13,490 nt of DNA from an uncultured cyanobacterium. Its GTDB lineage: Bacteria > Cyanobacteriota > Cyanobacteriia > Pseudanabaenales > Pseudanabaenaceae. The stretch covers positions 1 through 13,490 of the forward strand of contig CAIJEA010000395.1 in NCBI GenBank assembly GCA_903819605.1, read 5' to 3'. Under the pieces are notes generated by a model that was given only the letters and a program-made list of their open reading frames with translations, was not told where the DNA came from and searched no databases. The position numbers were made by a program, and so were the translations under genes. Of this stretch, positions 5,833 through 13,489 are shown piece after piece; within the stretch, counting starts at the first letter, position 1; every line of letters starts with the position of its first letter.

Positions 5833-8800
5833 CTAATAATTCCGCAATTAGTCTAGCTAGTTGCTTGAGCTTGAGTGGTTTGCTGATATATCCATTCATG
5901 CCTGCCCCTAGACATCGATCCCGATCGCCTTCCATCGCTAGAGCCGTCAGAGCAATGATCGGAATATTAACCAAGTTTGGATCGAGACGGATTTGCTTAG
6001 CTGCTTCTAGCCCGTCCATAGTCGGCATTTGAATATCCATGAGGATGATATCGGGCAAGTTTGCTTTAGCTTGAGCAACAGCTTCTACTCCATTTCGGGC
6101 AAGAATAATGCGATAATTGATGGCGGTTAGATAGGAACTGAAGGTTTGGATATTTGCCTCATTATCTTCAGCTAATAAAATAAGCGGTGAATTGTCAGGA
6201 TTTACGTCCAATAAAGATGAAGTTGTAGAGGTTGGTACGGAAGCGATCGCATTAGATTGTGAAATCTCATAGGGTAGGGCGACTGTAAAGCAACTACCTT
6301 GTCCAACTTCGCTCTCAGCCATGACCTGACCGCCATGTAGTTCGACAATCTGCTTAACTAGAGCTAGTCCTAAACCAGTACCTTCGTACTGACGGTTGAG
6401 AGCGCTATCTACCTGTATAAAGGGCTGGAAGAGTATTCGCAAATCGTTGGAGGCAATACCAATGCCCGTATCTACTACCTGAAATAGGATTATCGGTGAA
6501 TTCATGGTTTTAATTCGTTCGGGAATTTTTGCTTCTCCTTGCCATGTATCGCCGCTACCGACAGCAACGAGTAAACTGATAGTTCCTCCATTGGGAGTAA
6601 ATTTGACAGAGTTTGTAAGTAAGTTGATCAATACCTGTTTGATGCGGCGCTCATCGATATTGATGTTGTTGATATGGGGTGGAACATTGCTATTGATTTG
6701 CACGCTCTTTTGAAATGCTTGCTGTTTAACGAATGTCAGACTGGAATCACAGAGGTTTTGGACTGAGACTGGTTCAATATCTAATATCATCATGCCTGAT
6801 GACATTTTTGATAGATCGAGAATGTCATTGATCAGTGATAGTAGATGTTCGCCGCTTGATTCGACTGTAGCGATCGCCTTTAATTGATTTGCATTTAGTG
6901 AACCCAAAATCTCGTCTTGAAGAGATTCTGATAGCCCTAAGATGGAATTTAACGGTGTGCGAAGTTCGTGACTCATGTTAGCGAGAAATTCATCCTTGAG
7001 CTTGGTAGCGCGGAGAAGTTCTTGATTAGCTAGTTTTAACTGAGTTTCTGCTTGTTTGCGATCGCTAATATCTAGAATCACACAAATGGTTTCATTATTT
7101 GTGCCTTGCAGTAATGCAGCCCCAATTATGATGGCGATACGACTACCGTCTTTACGATAATATTCCTTCTCCCAAGGATCGATTTGATGATGTTCGATTA
7201 GGGTTTCCATACAAGCATAATCTTTAGCAATATATTCGGGTGGAGTCATTGCTAGCCAATCAATTGCACCAGACTGGAAGTCTTCTCTGGTATAACCAAC
7301 CATCTCTAAGAAACGATCGTTGGCATCGATAATATGCCCTTGAAAATCAGCAAAGAGCATACCGACGACGCTAGAATCAAATACTCTACGAAAACGGTCT
7401 TCGCTATTTTGTAATGAGATTTCGGCTTGTTTGCGATCGCTAATATCGCGACATACACAGATCAGCAAGCCATCCTCGGTAATGGTGAGAGATAGTCCTT
7501 CATCAAAACTAGAGCCGTCTTTACGGATCGCGATCGCTTCTCCTTGCCATGAGCGATCTCTCTGGAGTAAAGGAAATATTTCCTGCTCAAATCGGGTCAT
7601 CTCTTCTGAGGAATACAACTCTGTCCATGATTTGTTCAGAAGTTCGTCAGGACGATCGTAGCCAAATATTTTCAGATGGGATTGGTTTAAATAGATGTAT
7701 TTATTGTTCTGCAAAATCGCAATACCATCGATCGCCGCTTCAATGGTAGTAAGTTGTTGTTTAAGAGCTTTTTCGGCAAGTTTGCTGGCGCTAATGTCAA
7801 AATTGATCCCAGTCATTCTCAAGGGATTACCATCAATATCTCGCTCTATAACTCCATAACCTTTGATGAAATGGATGTTCCGATCGGGATGGATGACTCG
7901 ATATTCTGTATCGAATTCCGCTTCTCCTGCTATTGCTCGGTTGACTAATGCTTGAGTAGATTGGAGGTCATCTGGATGAACGCTACTAGCCCATGTGTCA
8001 GAAGTTACATCCGTTCCTAAGGGAATACCATGTAGTTCATAGGCTCGCTCATCCCAACTAATTGCGTAGTTGGCAAGGTTCAATTCCCAGCAACCGATCG
8101 CCCCAGATTTGAGTGCCAAAGCTAGGCGATCGGTTGTTTTCTGTAGTTGCAATTCGGCTTGTTTGCGATCGCTGATATTGTTAGAGCAACCAATCAAGCG
8201 AATGGGATTTCCCATTGCATCACAAACGATCGAAAGACGCAAGCGTATATAAATTATTGTTCCTGATTTTGTCCGATTCCGTAGCTCAGTTTCATGAGTT
8301 CCTTTTGCCATTAGCGGTCTAATGACTTCGGATTCCATGATAGGGAGGTCTTCCTCTAGGTAAAGCATACTAACGTTCTGCCCGATCGCCTCATTAGACT
8401 TGTATTCATAGAGTCTCTCAGCCCCAATATTCCAAGTTTGGATCGTGCCATCCAGCGTACTAGAAATTACTGCATCGTGAATCTGCTCCAGCATTTGCGA
8501 TTGCAATTGTATGGATTGAGTGCGTTCTGTAACTTTTGCTTCTAGGGATTGATTGAGTTGTAGTAGTTCTTGCTCGGCGCGTTTGCGATCGCTGATATTA
8601 CGAATTACCCATAACAGTTGAACGCCATTTGATTCAGAACTAATATTTTTAGTTACGATCGTTTCCGCAGGAAAAGGATTACCCCAACAAGGAGTGATGG
8701 TAATTTCCCAAGTTGCTTCTAATTTGTTTTGAGATACTAGTGAATTGAGTTGACTATAAAAAAGTTCCACATGATAAGAGTCAATAAAGCTAGCAAAGAG

Positions 8801-10111
8801 TCTTCCTAAAATAGCTGTATGGCTAATGGCAAGTAGATTTAAGATTGCTTGATTGGCTTCGCTTATCCTACCGAATGTATCGGTCACCAGATAACCATCA
8901 GGCGCAAAGTTAAATAAATTTTGGTAGCGGATCTGTTCGTATTCTAATTGTCGATGCTGAACGATCAAATCTTCAGTAGTTACTCTCAACTCTTCCACAT
9001 TACATTCCAAGTCTGCACTGGTTTCTTCCAACAAATTATTGCGTTCTTCTAGCTCTAATTGGTGTTCTAAGAGCAAGTTCTCCACTCGTTTGCGTTCTGT
9101 CAACTCGGTTTGTAATAGTTGATAAGCGATCGCTTGCTGAATGGAAATGGATAGTTGCACTGCTAGCTGCTGAAGTAACTCAATATCTGACTCTTCCCAA
9201 ATCCTTGGAGCCGAGCATTGATGCAAAATTAGCAAACCCCATAAAGTGCGTTTGTCGGGATTTGGTAATAGGATTGGTACGACCAGATTAGCGCGTACTT
9301 GAAATCTTTCGAGCAGTTTAATATGGCAATCTGTCAGATTAGCAATATAAATATCATTAGCAACGAAAACCCTGCCCTCACAATATGCACCACCGAGATT
9401 TTCTAGAAAGCAAGTATCTTCAACCTGCACATTTAAGCAAGGCTGCCAAGGTGAGACGATATCTTCGGCAACAATTTTGCCACTCATATCTTCTGGGTTG
9501 AATTGATAAATAGCGGCGCGATCTGCTCCTATAAATTGACGCACCTCTTTAACAATTGCATTGCAGATATCTGCTAAGTTCAGAAATTTGCTAATCCGCA
9601 GTGCGATTTCGGCGATTAATATTTGCTGTTGTTGCGATCGCCGCAGTTGCCGACTTAGCACAGTTTCTCGCAACACTTGCTTAACTGTAGTTGTGAGTGA
9701 TTTTGCCGTGATATCCCCCTTAACCAAATAGTCAGCCGCCCCCAATTTCATCGATCGCACAGCCTTTTTCTCATTTCCCAGCCCCGTCAACATAATCACA
9801 GGAGTACTCTCTCCAGCACGTTCGACATTGATCGCTTCTAGAAACTCCAAGCCATCGCCATCGGGCAAATTGAGATCGATCAACATAATGTCAGGCTGCT
9901 GCGATCTCCACAGTTTTAACCCTTCTTCTAGGGTTGCCGCTTCGATAAGGTGATAAGTTTTCTCTGAGTCCGATCGCAAAGAACGGGAGTAAGTTACGCG
10001 ATCGCTTTCCGAATTATCCACAATCAAAACAGTTGCAATATCCTGCTCTACAGACAAGCTTCGTGATTGCAAAGACTGAGAATTTAGGGGATCAGGGCGA
10101 GAACTGTCCAT
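5822..10111 (-). CDS. Multi-PAS hybrid histidine kinase with a DXCF-type cyanobacteriochrome GAF
   Basis: A 1429-residue soluble hybrid kinase. Domains: receiver (about 27-150, Asp79, Lys131; one pocket acid is Asn33), GAF (165-332), coiled coil (333-395), five PAS domains (about 395-507, 535-648, 659-778, 783-893, 902-1016) joined by recurrent ISDRKxAE-type linkers, HisKA (His1048), ATPase (Asn1167, DTGIGI 1214-1219, GTGLGL from 1244) and a C-terminal receiver (Asp1359, Lys1411). The GAF carries DTCF (Cys234) and a Cys262-His263 pair 28 residues later, then VRANLVVPIL and WGLLILHQCSAPRIW, all typical of DXCF cyanobacteriochromes. It should bind a phycocyanobilin-derived chromophore through two cysteines and sense light in the blue-green range (inference). 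The ATG at 10111 overlaps the upstream response-regulator gene by 20 bases, so translational coupling is likely. A longer in-frame start at 10240 is rejected because the added 43 residues lie out of frame inside that gene and look non-domain-like. Confidence 0.92.
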   Translation of the reverse strand: MDSSRPDPLNSQSLQSRSLSVEQDIATVLIVDNSESDRVTYSRSLRSDSEKTYHLIEAATLEEGLKLWRSQQPDIMLIDLNLPDGDGLEFLEAINVERAGESTPVIMLTGLGNEKKAVRSMKLGAADYLVKGDITAKSLTTTVKQVLRETVLSRQLRRSQQQQILIAEIALRISKFLNLADICNAIVKEVRQFIGADRAAIYQFNPEDMSGKIVAEDIVSPWQPCLNVQVEDTCFLENLGGAYCEGRVFVANDIYIANLTDCHIKLLERFQVRANLVVPILLPNPDKRTLWGLLILHQCSAPRIWEESDIELLQQLAVQLSISIQQAIAYQLLQTELTERKRVENLLLEHQLELEERNNLLEETSADLECNVEELRVTTEDLIVQHRQLEYEQIRYQNLFNFAPDGYLVTDTFGRISEANQAILNLLAISHTAILGRLFASFIDSYHVELFYSQLNSLVSQNKLEATWEITITPCWGNPFPAETIVTKNISSESNGVQLLWVIRNISDRKRAEQELLQLNQSLEAKVTERTQSIQLQSQMLEQIHDAVISSTLDGTIQTWNIGAERLYEYKSNEAIGQNVSMLYLEEDLPIMESEVIRPLMAKGTHETELRNRTKSGTIIYIRLRLSIVCDAMGNPIRLIGCSNNISDRKQAELQLQKTTDRLALALKSGAIGCWELNLANYAISWDERAYELHGIPLGTDVTSDTWASSVHPDDLQSTQALVNRAIAGEAEFDTEYRVIHPDRNIHFIKGYGVIERDIDGNPLRMTGINFDISASKLAEKALKQQLTTIEAAIDGIAILQNNKYIYLNQSHLKIFGYDRPDELLNKSWTELYSSEEMTRFEQEIFPLLQRDRSWQGEAIAIRKDGSSFDEGLSLTITEDGLLICVCRDISDRKQAEISLQNSEDRFRRVFDSSVVGMLFADFQGHIIDANDRFLEMVGYTREDFQSGAIDWLAMTPPEYIAKDYACMETLIEHHQIDPWEKEYYRKDGSRIAIIIGAALLQGTNNETICVILDISDRKQAETQLKLANQELLRATKLKDEFLANMSHELRTPLNSILGLSESLQDEILGSLNANQLKAIATVESSGEHLLSLINDILDLSKMSSGMMILDIEPVSVQNLCDSSLTFVKQQAFQKSVQINSNVPPHINNINIDERRIKQVLINLLTNSVKFTPNGGTISLLVAVGSGDTWQGEAKIPERIKTMNSPIILFQVVDTGIGIASNDLRILFQPFIQVDSALNRQYEGTGLGLALVKQIVELHGGQVMAESEVGQGSCFTVALPYEISQSNAIASVPTSTTSSLLDVNPDNSPLILLAEDNEANIQTFSSYLTAINYRIILARNGVEAVAQAKANLPDIILMDIQMPTMDGLEAAKQIRLDPNLVNIPIIALTALAMEGDRDRCLGAGMNGYISKPLKLKQLARLIAELLAVQ

Positions 10112-10586
10112 AACTGGGTAATAACGCAAATTGGAACCAATGCTGATATATAACTTGAACGGTTTGCTGCATTTCAAATGCCCCCATAGGTTTAAGCATA
10201 TAACAATTCGCTCCGTACTGATAGCAGGTTTGAATATCATAAAGACTATTAGAGGTAGTCAGTACAATAATTGGAATCTTTTTCAGAGTAGGGGACTGCT
10301 TAACTCTGTGGATGACTTCGCGTCCATCGGTACTAGGAAGATTAAGATCGATTAGAATAGCGATCGGTAGAGGTGCTTGTAAACTTTTGTAGTCACCTTC
10401 ACGAAATAAATAATCTAAAGCCTCATCACCATCTTGAAACCGCAGAAAATTATAAGGCGATCCGTCTAGTAGATTTAACTTCTTAGTAGCTCGCATAAAG
10501 GTATAGAAATCTTCATCACTATCTTCAATAATCGCAATTACTGGATGGTTAATATCGTCACAGGCGGCATTCAATAGCTTTGACAT
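10092..10586 (-). CDS. rcp: Rcp-type single-domain response regulator (phytochrome partner)
   Basis: A 164-residue receiver-only protein. It has the acidic pair Glu21-Asp22, phosphoacceptor Asp80 in LIDLNLPSTDG, Thr110 in VLTTS and Lys132 in LKP. The EDSDEDFYTFMRA start, the long loop before beta-3 (residues 40-75, YNFLRFQDGDEALDYLFREG) and the DGRE motif are characteristic of Rcp1/RcpB-type regulators, which accept phosphate from cyanobacterial phytochromes and carry no output domain. Its place directly downstream of a phytochrome supports this pairing. The last 20 bases overlap the start of the hybrid kinase gene. The spacer to the phytochrome gene has been enlarged by two MITEs (10632-10724 and 10732-10869), so co-transcription is likely ancestral and may be reduced today. 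No clear Shine-Dalgarno precedes the start. Confidence 0.92.
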   Translation of the reverse strand: MSKLLNAACDDINHPVIAIIEDSDEDFYTFMRATKKLNLLDGSPYNFLRFQDGDEALDYLFREGDYKSLQAPLPIAILIDLNLPSTDGREVIHRVKQSPTLKKIPIIVLTTSNSLYDIQTCYQYGANCYMLKPMGAFEMQQTVQVIYQHWFQFALLPSYGQFSP

Positions 10587-10631
10587 AGTTGATTACATTT
10601 AAGATTAAATTAGAATTTCAGTAGATAGTTA

Positions 10632-10724
10632 TAGGACTTACGCAAAAATGAATTGAAACCCGTATTTCGTTGTAGGGGCAATTCATGAATTGCCCCTACA
10701 TTTCGTCTTTTTGCGTAAGTCCTA
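10632..10724. mobile_element. MITE family A, copy 2 (93 bp, AGTTA target duplication)
   Basis: Perfect 17-bp terminal inverted repeats, TAGGACTTACGCAAAAA at 10632-10648 and its complement at 10708-10724, surround a perfect 30-bp palindrome (10671-10700) that holds the GTAGGGGCAATTCA core. The 5-bp direct repeat AGTTA flanks the element exactly (10627-10631 and 10725-10729). Size, ends, core and duplication length agree with the copy at 157-250, and the intact repeats suggest a more recent insertion. It lies between the phytochrome and response-regulator genes. Confidence 0.85.
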
Positions 10725-10731
10725 AGTTACT

Positions 10732-10869
10732 ACTGATGTTATGTGGAAGTTTCTCAAGTAGGGGCGGGTTTAGTTGATAATTCTGAGATGAGGCAAGTTC
10801 TATATGCTAAACCCGCCCCTACTCTGTACACGATAGCCTGATGGAGTGATAGTTCCACGTAACATCGGT
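10732..10869. mobile_element. MITE family B (138 bp, TACT target duplication)
   Basis: Terminal repeats ACTGATGTTATGTGGAA (10732-10748) and its counterpart at 10853-10869 match at 15 of 17 positions. Inside is a perfect 17-bp stem, AGTAGGGGCGGGTTTAG (10757-10773) with 10807-10823, around a 33-base loop. TACT flanks the element on both sides (10728-10731 and 10870-10873), and the right copy covers two bases of the phytochrome stop codon. The left duplication overlaps the right duplication of MITE A, so both elements hit the same seven-base site. A lone third end of this family lies at 13239-13255. Confidence 0.75.
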
Positions 10870-10871
10870 TA

Positions 10872-13190
10872 CTAGACAATTGTACTCTTTTCTCGAATAG
10901 GTAAAGTAAATGAAAATATGCTTTCTTTGCCATAAATGGATTGAACTTGAATAGTCCCCCCATGTCGTTCGATAATCTTTTTGACAATGGTTAGACCTGC
11001 GCCAGTACCACCTCCATACTTGTTAACGGCATGTAGGCGTTTAAAGATCCGAAACACCGACTCTAAATGTTGTTCGCGAATACCGATGCCATTGTCTCGT
11101 ACATAGAAAGTGACAAAATTAGGGGTAAACGAACTCGGCTCACTCCAGCTAATTTCCACCCATTTCTCATCTTGATTATTATATTTAAAGGCATTAGAAA
11201 TTAGATTAGTAAATACTTCTTCGAGCAGAACGCGATCGCCTAATACCGTTGGCAGCGATCGGGGAACCTGAATCTTGCAGTTTGTCCATTGAGGATTCAT
11301 CCCAAACAACTCTGTTACATTCTCTAGCAACTGATCGAGGGCGATCGGATACATTTGCAATTCCTGTCTACCCAAGCGAGAGAATTTTAGCAAAGCATCA
11401 ATCAAAGACTCCATCCGTTTTGTCAAACGTACCAGAGTATTCAATTTATCAGATCCATCGCCTTGCAGAATTTCTCCATAATCCTCCAACAAAAAAGTAG
11501 CATAGTTATGAATACCGCGCAGTGGCTCCTTCAGATCGTGAGAAGCAATATAGGCAAAAGCATCTAGTTCGCTATTACTCCGTAGCAATTCAAGATTGAT
11601 GTTGGTAATTTCCTCAGCTTGACGCAACACAATATCGACGATCGCTTGACGTAATTCGATCGCTCCATTCACTTCACAATCTAGCCAAGGACTAGACTTG
11701 CCATAGACGATTTCTTTCCACGCCTCAAAGGACTTACGCGGAAGTAATGTTAAGCTCCCATCCTCTTCTTCTCGTTTAGCTTTTTCAGGATTCCCTGCCC
11801 AAGTCACCGTCTGCGGCAATTCAGGACGAAACCAGAGCAAGTAACGATGTTGGATTTTGGAGATTGCCATCGCTAGTAGTCCACTGGCGCTCTCTTTGTA
11901 AGCCTCAGCGTTAGGATAGAGACTCGATAGATCGTCAGTGACAAAAATATCTTGCTGGAAGCGATCGCGCAACCAAACGAGTAAAGGTTCTAATTCTTCA
12001 GCATGAGGAGTTAGCCCAATTGTTTGGATAGAATCTGCCTCGCAAATAGCCACGCCAGAAGCTCCTGTCAAATTCAACAGAGCTTCTGGCTCACACATGA
12101 GTTCGCTCACAAAATCAGTCGCCCTAGTCAATCGTTCTACAAATTGACCTTGGACGATCTTGAGATGGAGTTTGTAATCGAGGTTTTCATTCGATTCTTT
12201 ATTGGCTAGATCATTAGACATCAATTGCCCCACAAATTCGCAGACAGTCCGAATTTCATAGGGAACAAATTTGGGATTGTTATGGTGGCAGGCAATCAAT
12301 CCCCAAAGGCGTTGATTTTGAATTAGGGAAATAGTCATGGATGCTGCCACACCCATATTTTTAAGATACTCAATGTGAATTGGCGACACCGATCGCAAGC
12401 CACAATAGCTCATATCAAGGGGATGGGGCTGTAATTCTGGTGATTCCTTCAGGGTTGCGACTAATCCACTCGGTTGATAACCTATGTCAGGAATTAAGCG
12501 CAACCAATTGAGCATATAGAGTTGTTTTGCTTGTTTAGGAATATCTGAGTCGGGATAGTGTAATCCTAAAAATGACTCTTGGTCGGGCTGTTTAACTTCT
12601 GCAATAATATCACCGTCACCTCCCTCGTTAAAGCGATAGATCATCACGCGATCGAAGCCTGTGATTTCTTGAACTTCCCGAACAATCAGATTACACAATT
12701 CTGTCAAATTAAGAGCTGTCTGTATTTTTGTCAGCGTATTCTTAGTTTGATGATAAAACTGAAAAAAGTTTCTCTTTACATATCCAACTATTGGCTCTAG
12801 TTCCAGTACAATCTCGCCACTAATAGCGCGGTGGACAATTCCATTCAAATTTAGAGATTTGAGATCCTCTGGCAAATAAAATGTGAGGGGCAATGGATTG
12901 ATATGATCGAAACTACGATCTAGGCAAGCAAGAATTGCTTCAATATAATCGCTGCCAATAATATCTACTAATAGGCGATCGAGTAAATCTTCAGGGGCTA
13001 TTCCTAAAATTTCCAAAGTATTTTCGCTTACCTGAGCTATACGTAGATCGGGTTCAGTTAGCATCATTAGCACACCATGAGGCTGGATTGACTCTGGAAT
13101 GTGAATAGGTTCGCGATCGCAATTTGTTAAGTTGACAGAATCAACCCCATTTATTGCATTACTAACTGACTGTATCGAAGAAAAGCTCAT
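10872..13190 (-). CDS. bphP: Cyanobacterial bacteriophytochrome histidine kinase (CphB/BphP type)
   Basis: A 772-residue PAS-GAF-PHY-HisKA-HATPase photoreceptor of normal phytochrome length. PAS covers about 24-130, GAF about 150-325, PHY about 335-520. Cys24 in NCDREPIHIPESIQPHG is the biliverdin attachment site of bacteriophytochromes. In the GAF domain PDSDIP (213-218, Asp216) and RLIPDIGY are present, but the residue aligned with Cph1 Cys259 is Ile271, next to the conserved His272. The PHY tongue keeps PRKSF (484-488). The kinase keeps His551 in SHDLKEP, Asn666, DNGIGI (699-704) and GGTGAGL. A biliverdin-based red/far-red switch and phosphotransfer to the Rcp-type regulator downstream follow from family knowledge. 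AGGAG (13194-13198) precedes the ATG by three bases and supports this start. The C-terminus ends against a MITE target duplication. Confidence 0.95.
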   Translation of the reverse strand: MSFSSIQSVSNAINGVDSVNLTNCDREPIHIPESIQPHGVLMMLTEPDLRIAQVSENTLEILGIAPEDLLDRLLVDIIGSDYIEAILACLDRSFDHINPLPLTFYLPEDLKSLNLNGIVHRAISGEIVLELEPIVGYVKRNFFQFYHQTKNTLTKIQTALNLTELCNLIVREVQEITGFDRVMIYRFNEGGDGDIIAEVKQPDQESFLGLHYPDSDIPKQAKQLYMLNWLRLIPDIGYQPSGLVATLKESPELQPHPLDMSYCGLRSVSPIHIEYLKNMGVAASMTISLIQNQRLWGLIACHHNNPKFVPYEIRTVCEFVGQLMSNDLANKESNENLDYKLHLKIVQGQFVERLTRATDFVSELMCEPEALLNLTGASGVAICEADSIQTIGLTPHAEELEPLLVWLRDRFQQDIFVTDDLSSLYPNAEAYKESASGLLAMAISKIQHRYLLWFRPELPQTVTWAGNPEKAKREEEDGSLTLLPRKSFEAWKEIVYGKSSPWLDCEVNGAIELRQAIVDIVLRQAEEITNINLELLRSNSELDAFAYIASHDLKEPLRGIHNYATFLLEDYGEILQGDGSDKLNTLVRLTKRMESLIDALLKFSRLGRQELQMYPIALDQLLENVTELFGMNPQWTNCKIQVPRSLPTVLGDRVLLEEVFTNLISNAFKYNNQDEKWVEISWSEPSSFTPNFVTFYVRDNGIGIREQHLESVFRIFKRLHAVNKYGGGTGAGLTIVKKIIERHGGTIQVQSIYGKESIFSFTLPIREKSTIV

Positions 13191-13193
13191 TTA

Positions 13194-13198
13194 CTCCT
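13194..13198 (-). promoter_or_regulatory. Ribosome-binding site of the phytochrome gene
   Basis: AGGAG on the minus strand lies three bases upstream of the phytochrome ATG (13190). It is the clearest Shine-Dalgarno in the minus-strand cluster and fixes the start, although the spacing is short. Confidence 0.6.
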
Positions 13199-13238
13199 AC
13201 CAAGTCTTGGGAATCTATAGACTCTTACTATTACTATA

Positions 13239-13255
13239 ACTGATGTTACGTGGAA
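13239..13255. repeat. Solitary MITE family B end
   Basis: ACTGATGTTACGTGGAA matches the left end of the MITE at 10732-10748 at 16 of 17 positions and its right end (read in reverse complement) also at 16 of 17. No partner end is found between here and the right edge at 13490, so it is either a truncated element or one end of a larger element reaching past the window. It lies 49 bp upstream of the phytochrome start, where it may affect transcription. Confidence 0.65.
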
Positions 13256-13264
13256 CCCTCATCC

Positions 13265-13298
13265 CGCAAACTCTTCTCCCGCAGGAGAAGAGTTTGCG
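13265..13298. repeat. Hairpin repeat upstream of the phytochrome gene
   Basis: CGCAAACTCTTCTCC (13265-13279) pairs perfectly with 13284-13298 around a CGCA loop, directly after the lone MITE B end. Palindromes of this CCCTCATCCC...CTTCTCCC type are common in cyanobacterial intergenic DNA. In the transcript direction of the phytochrome it would form a strong stem before the gene, so it could be an upstream terminator or part of the leader. Confidence 0.65.
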
Positions 13299-13363
13299 AG
13301 AGAAAGAGATCGCTTAACAACCGTTATTAATTCATTCGCGATCGCGATCGTAACTCCTCAAAA

Positions 13364-13489
13364 TCATGCTGCCTGAAACCCAATAAAGTGCGAAACTAAT
13401 CTTTGGTGAATTGCAAATATTTGAGCTACGAGTTTGAAACAACGATCTTTAGGGCAGTCTTCAAAGCGATCTTCTTATTGGCAGATGCG
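13364..13489 (-). other. Possible 3' end of a minus-strand gene reaching past the window edge
   Basis: Two overlapping minus-strand frames are open near the edge. One runs in from outside and ends at a TAG at 13426-13428 (20 residues, ending ALKIVVSNS). The other is open from 13474 to a TGA at 13364-13366 (36 residues, with FKLVAQIFAIHQRL) but has no start codon and follows a stop. Together they could be the end of an intact gene, a frameshifted remnant, or chance. No family is recognised. The remaining stretch 13299-13363 shows a GATCGCGATCG motif and nothing else. Confidence 0.2.

Noticed and set aside
10112..10240. Extended N-terminus of the CBCR hybrid kinase starting at 10240
   Set aside because: The extra 43 residues lie out of frame within the Rcp-type regulator gene, which is clearly coding, and show no domain character. 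The ATG at 10111 gives a normal short leader before the receiver domain.
10131..10355. Plus-strand open frame of 74 codons opposite the response regulator
   Set aside because: It lies fully antisense to a receiver gene with all catalytic residues and shows no recognisable protein features.
12366..12380. Cph1-type chromophore cysteine in the phytochrome GAF domain
   Set aside because: Alignment over the HxxYLKNMGV segment puts Ile271 at that position, so the N-terminal Cys24 is the attachment site instead.
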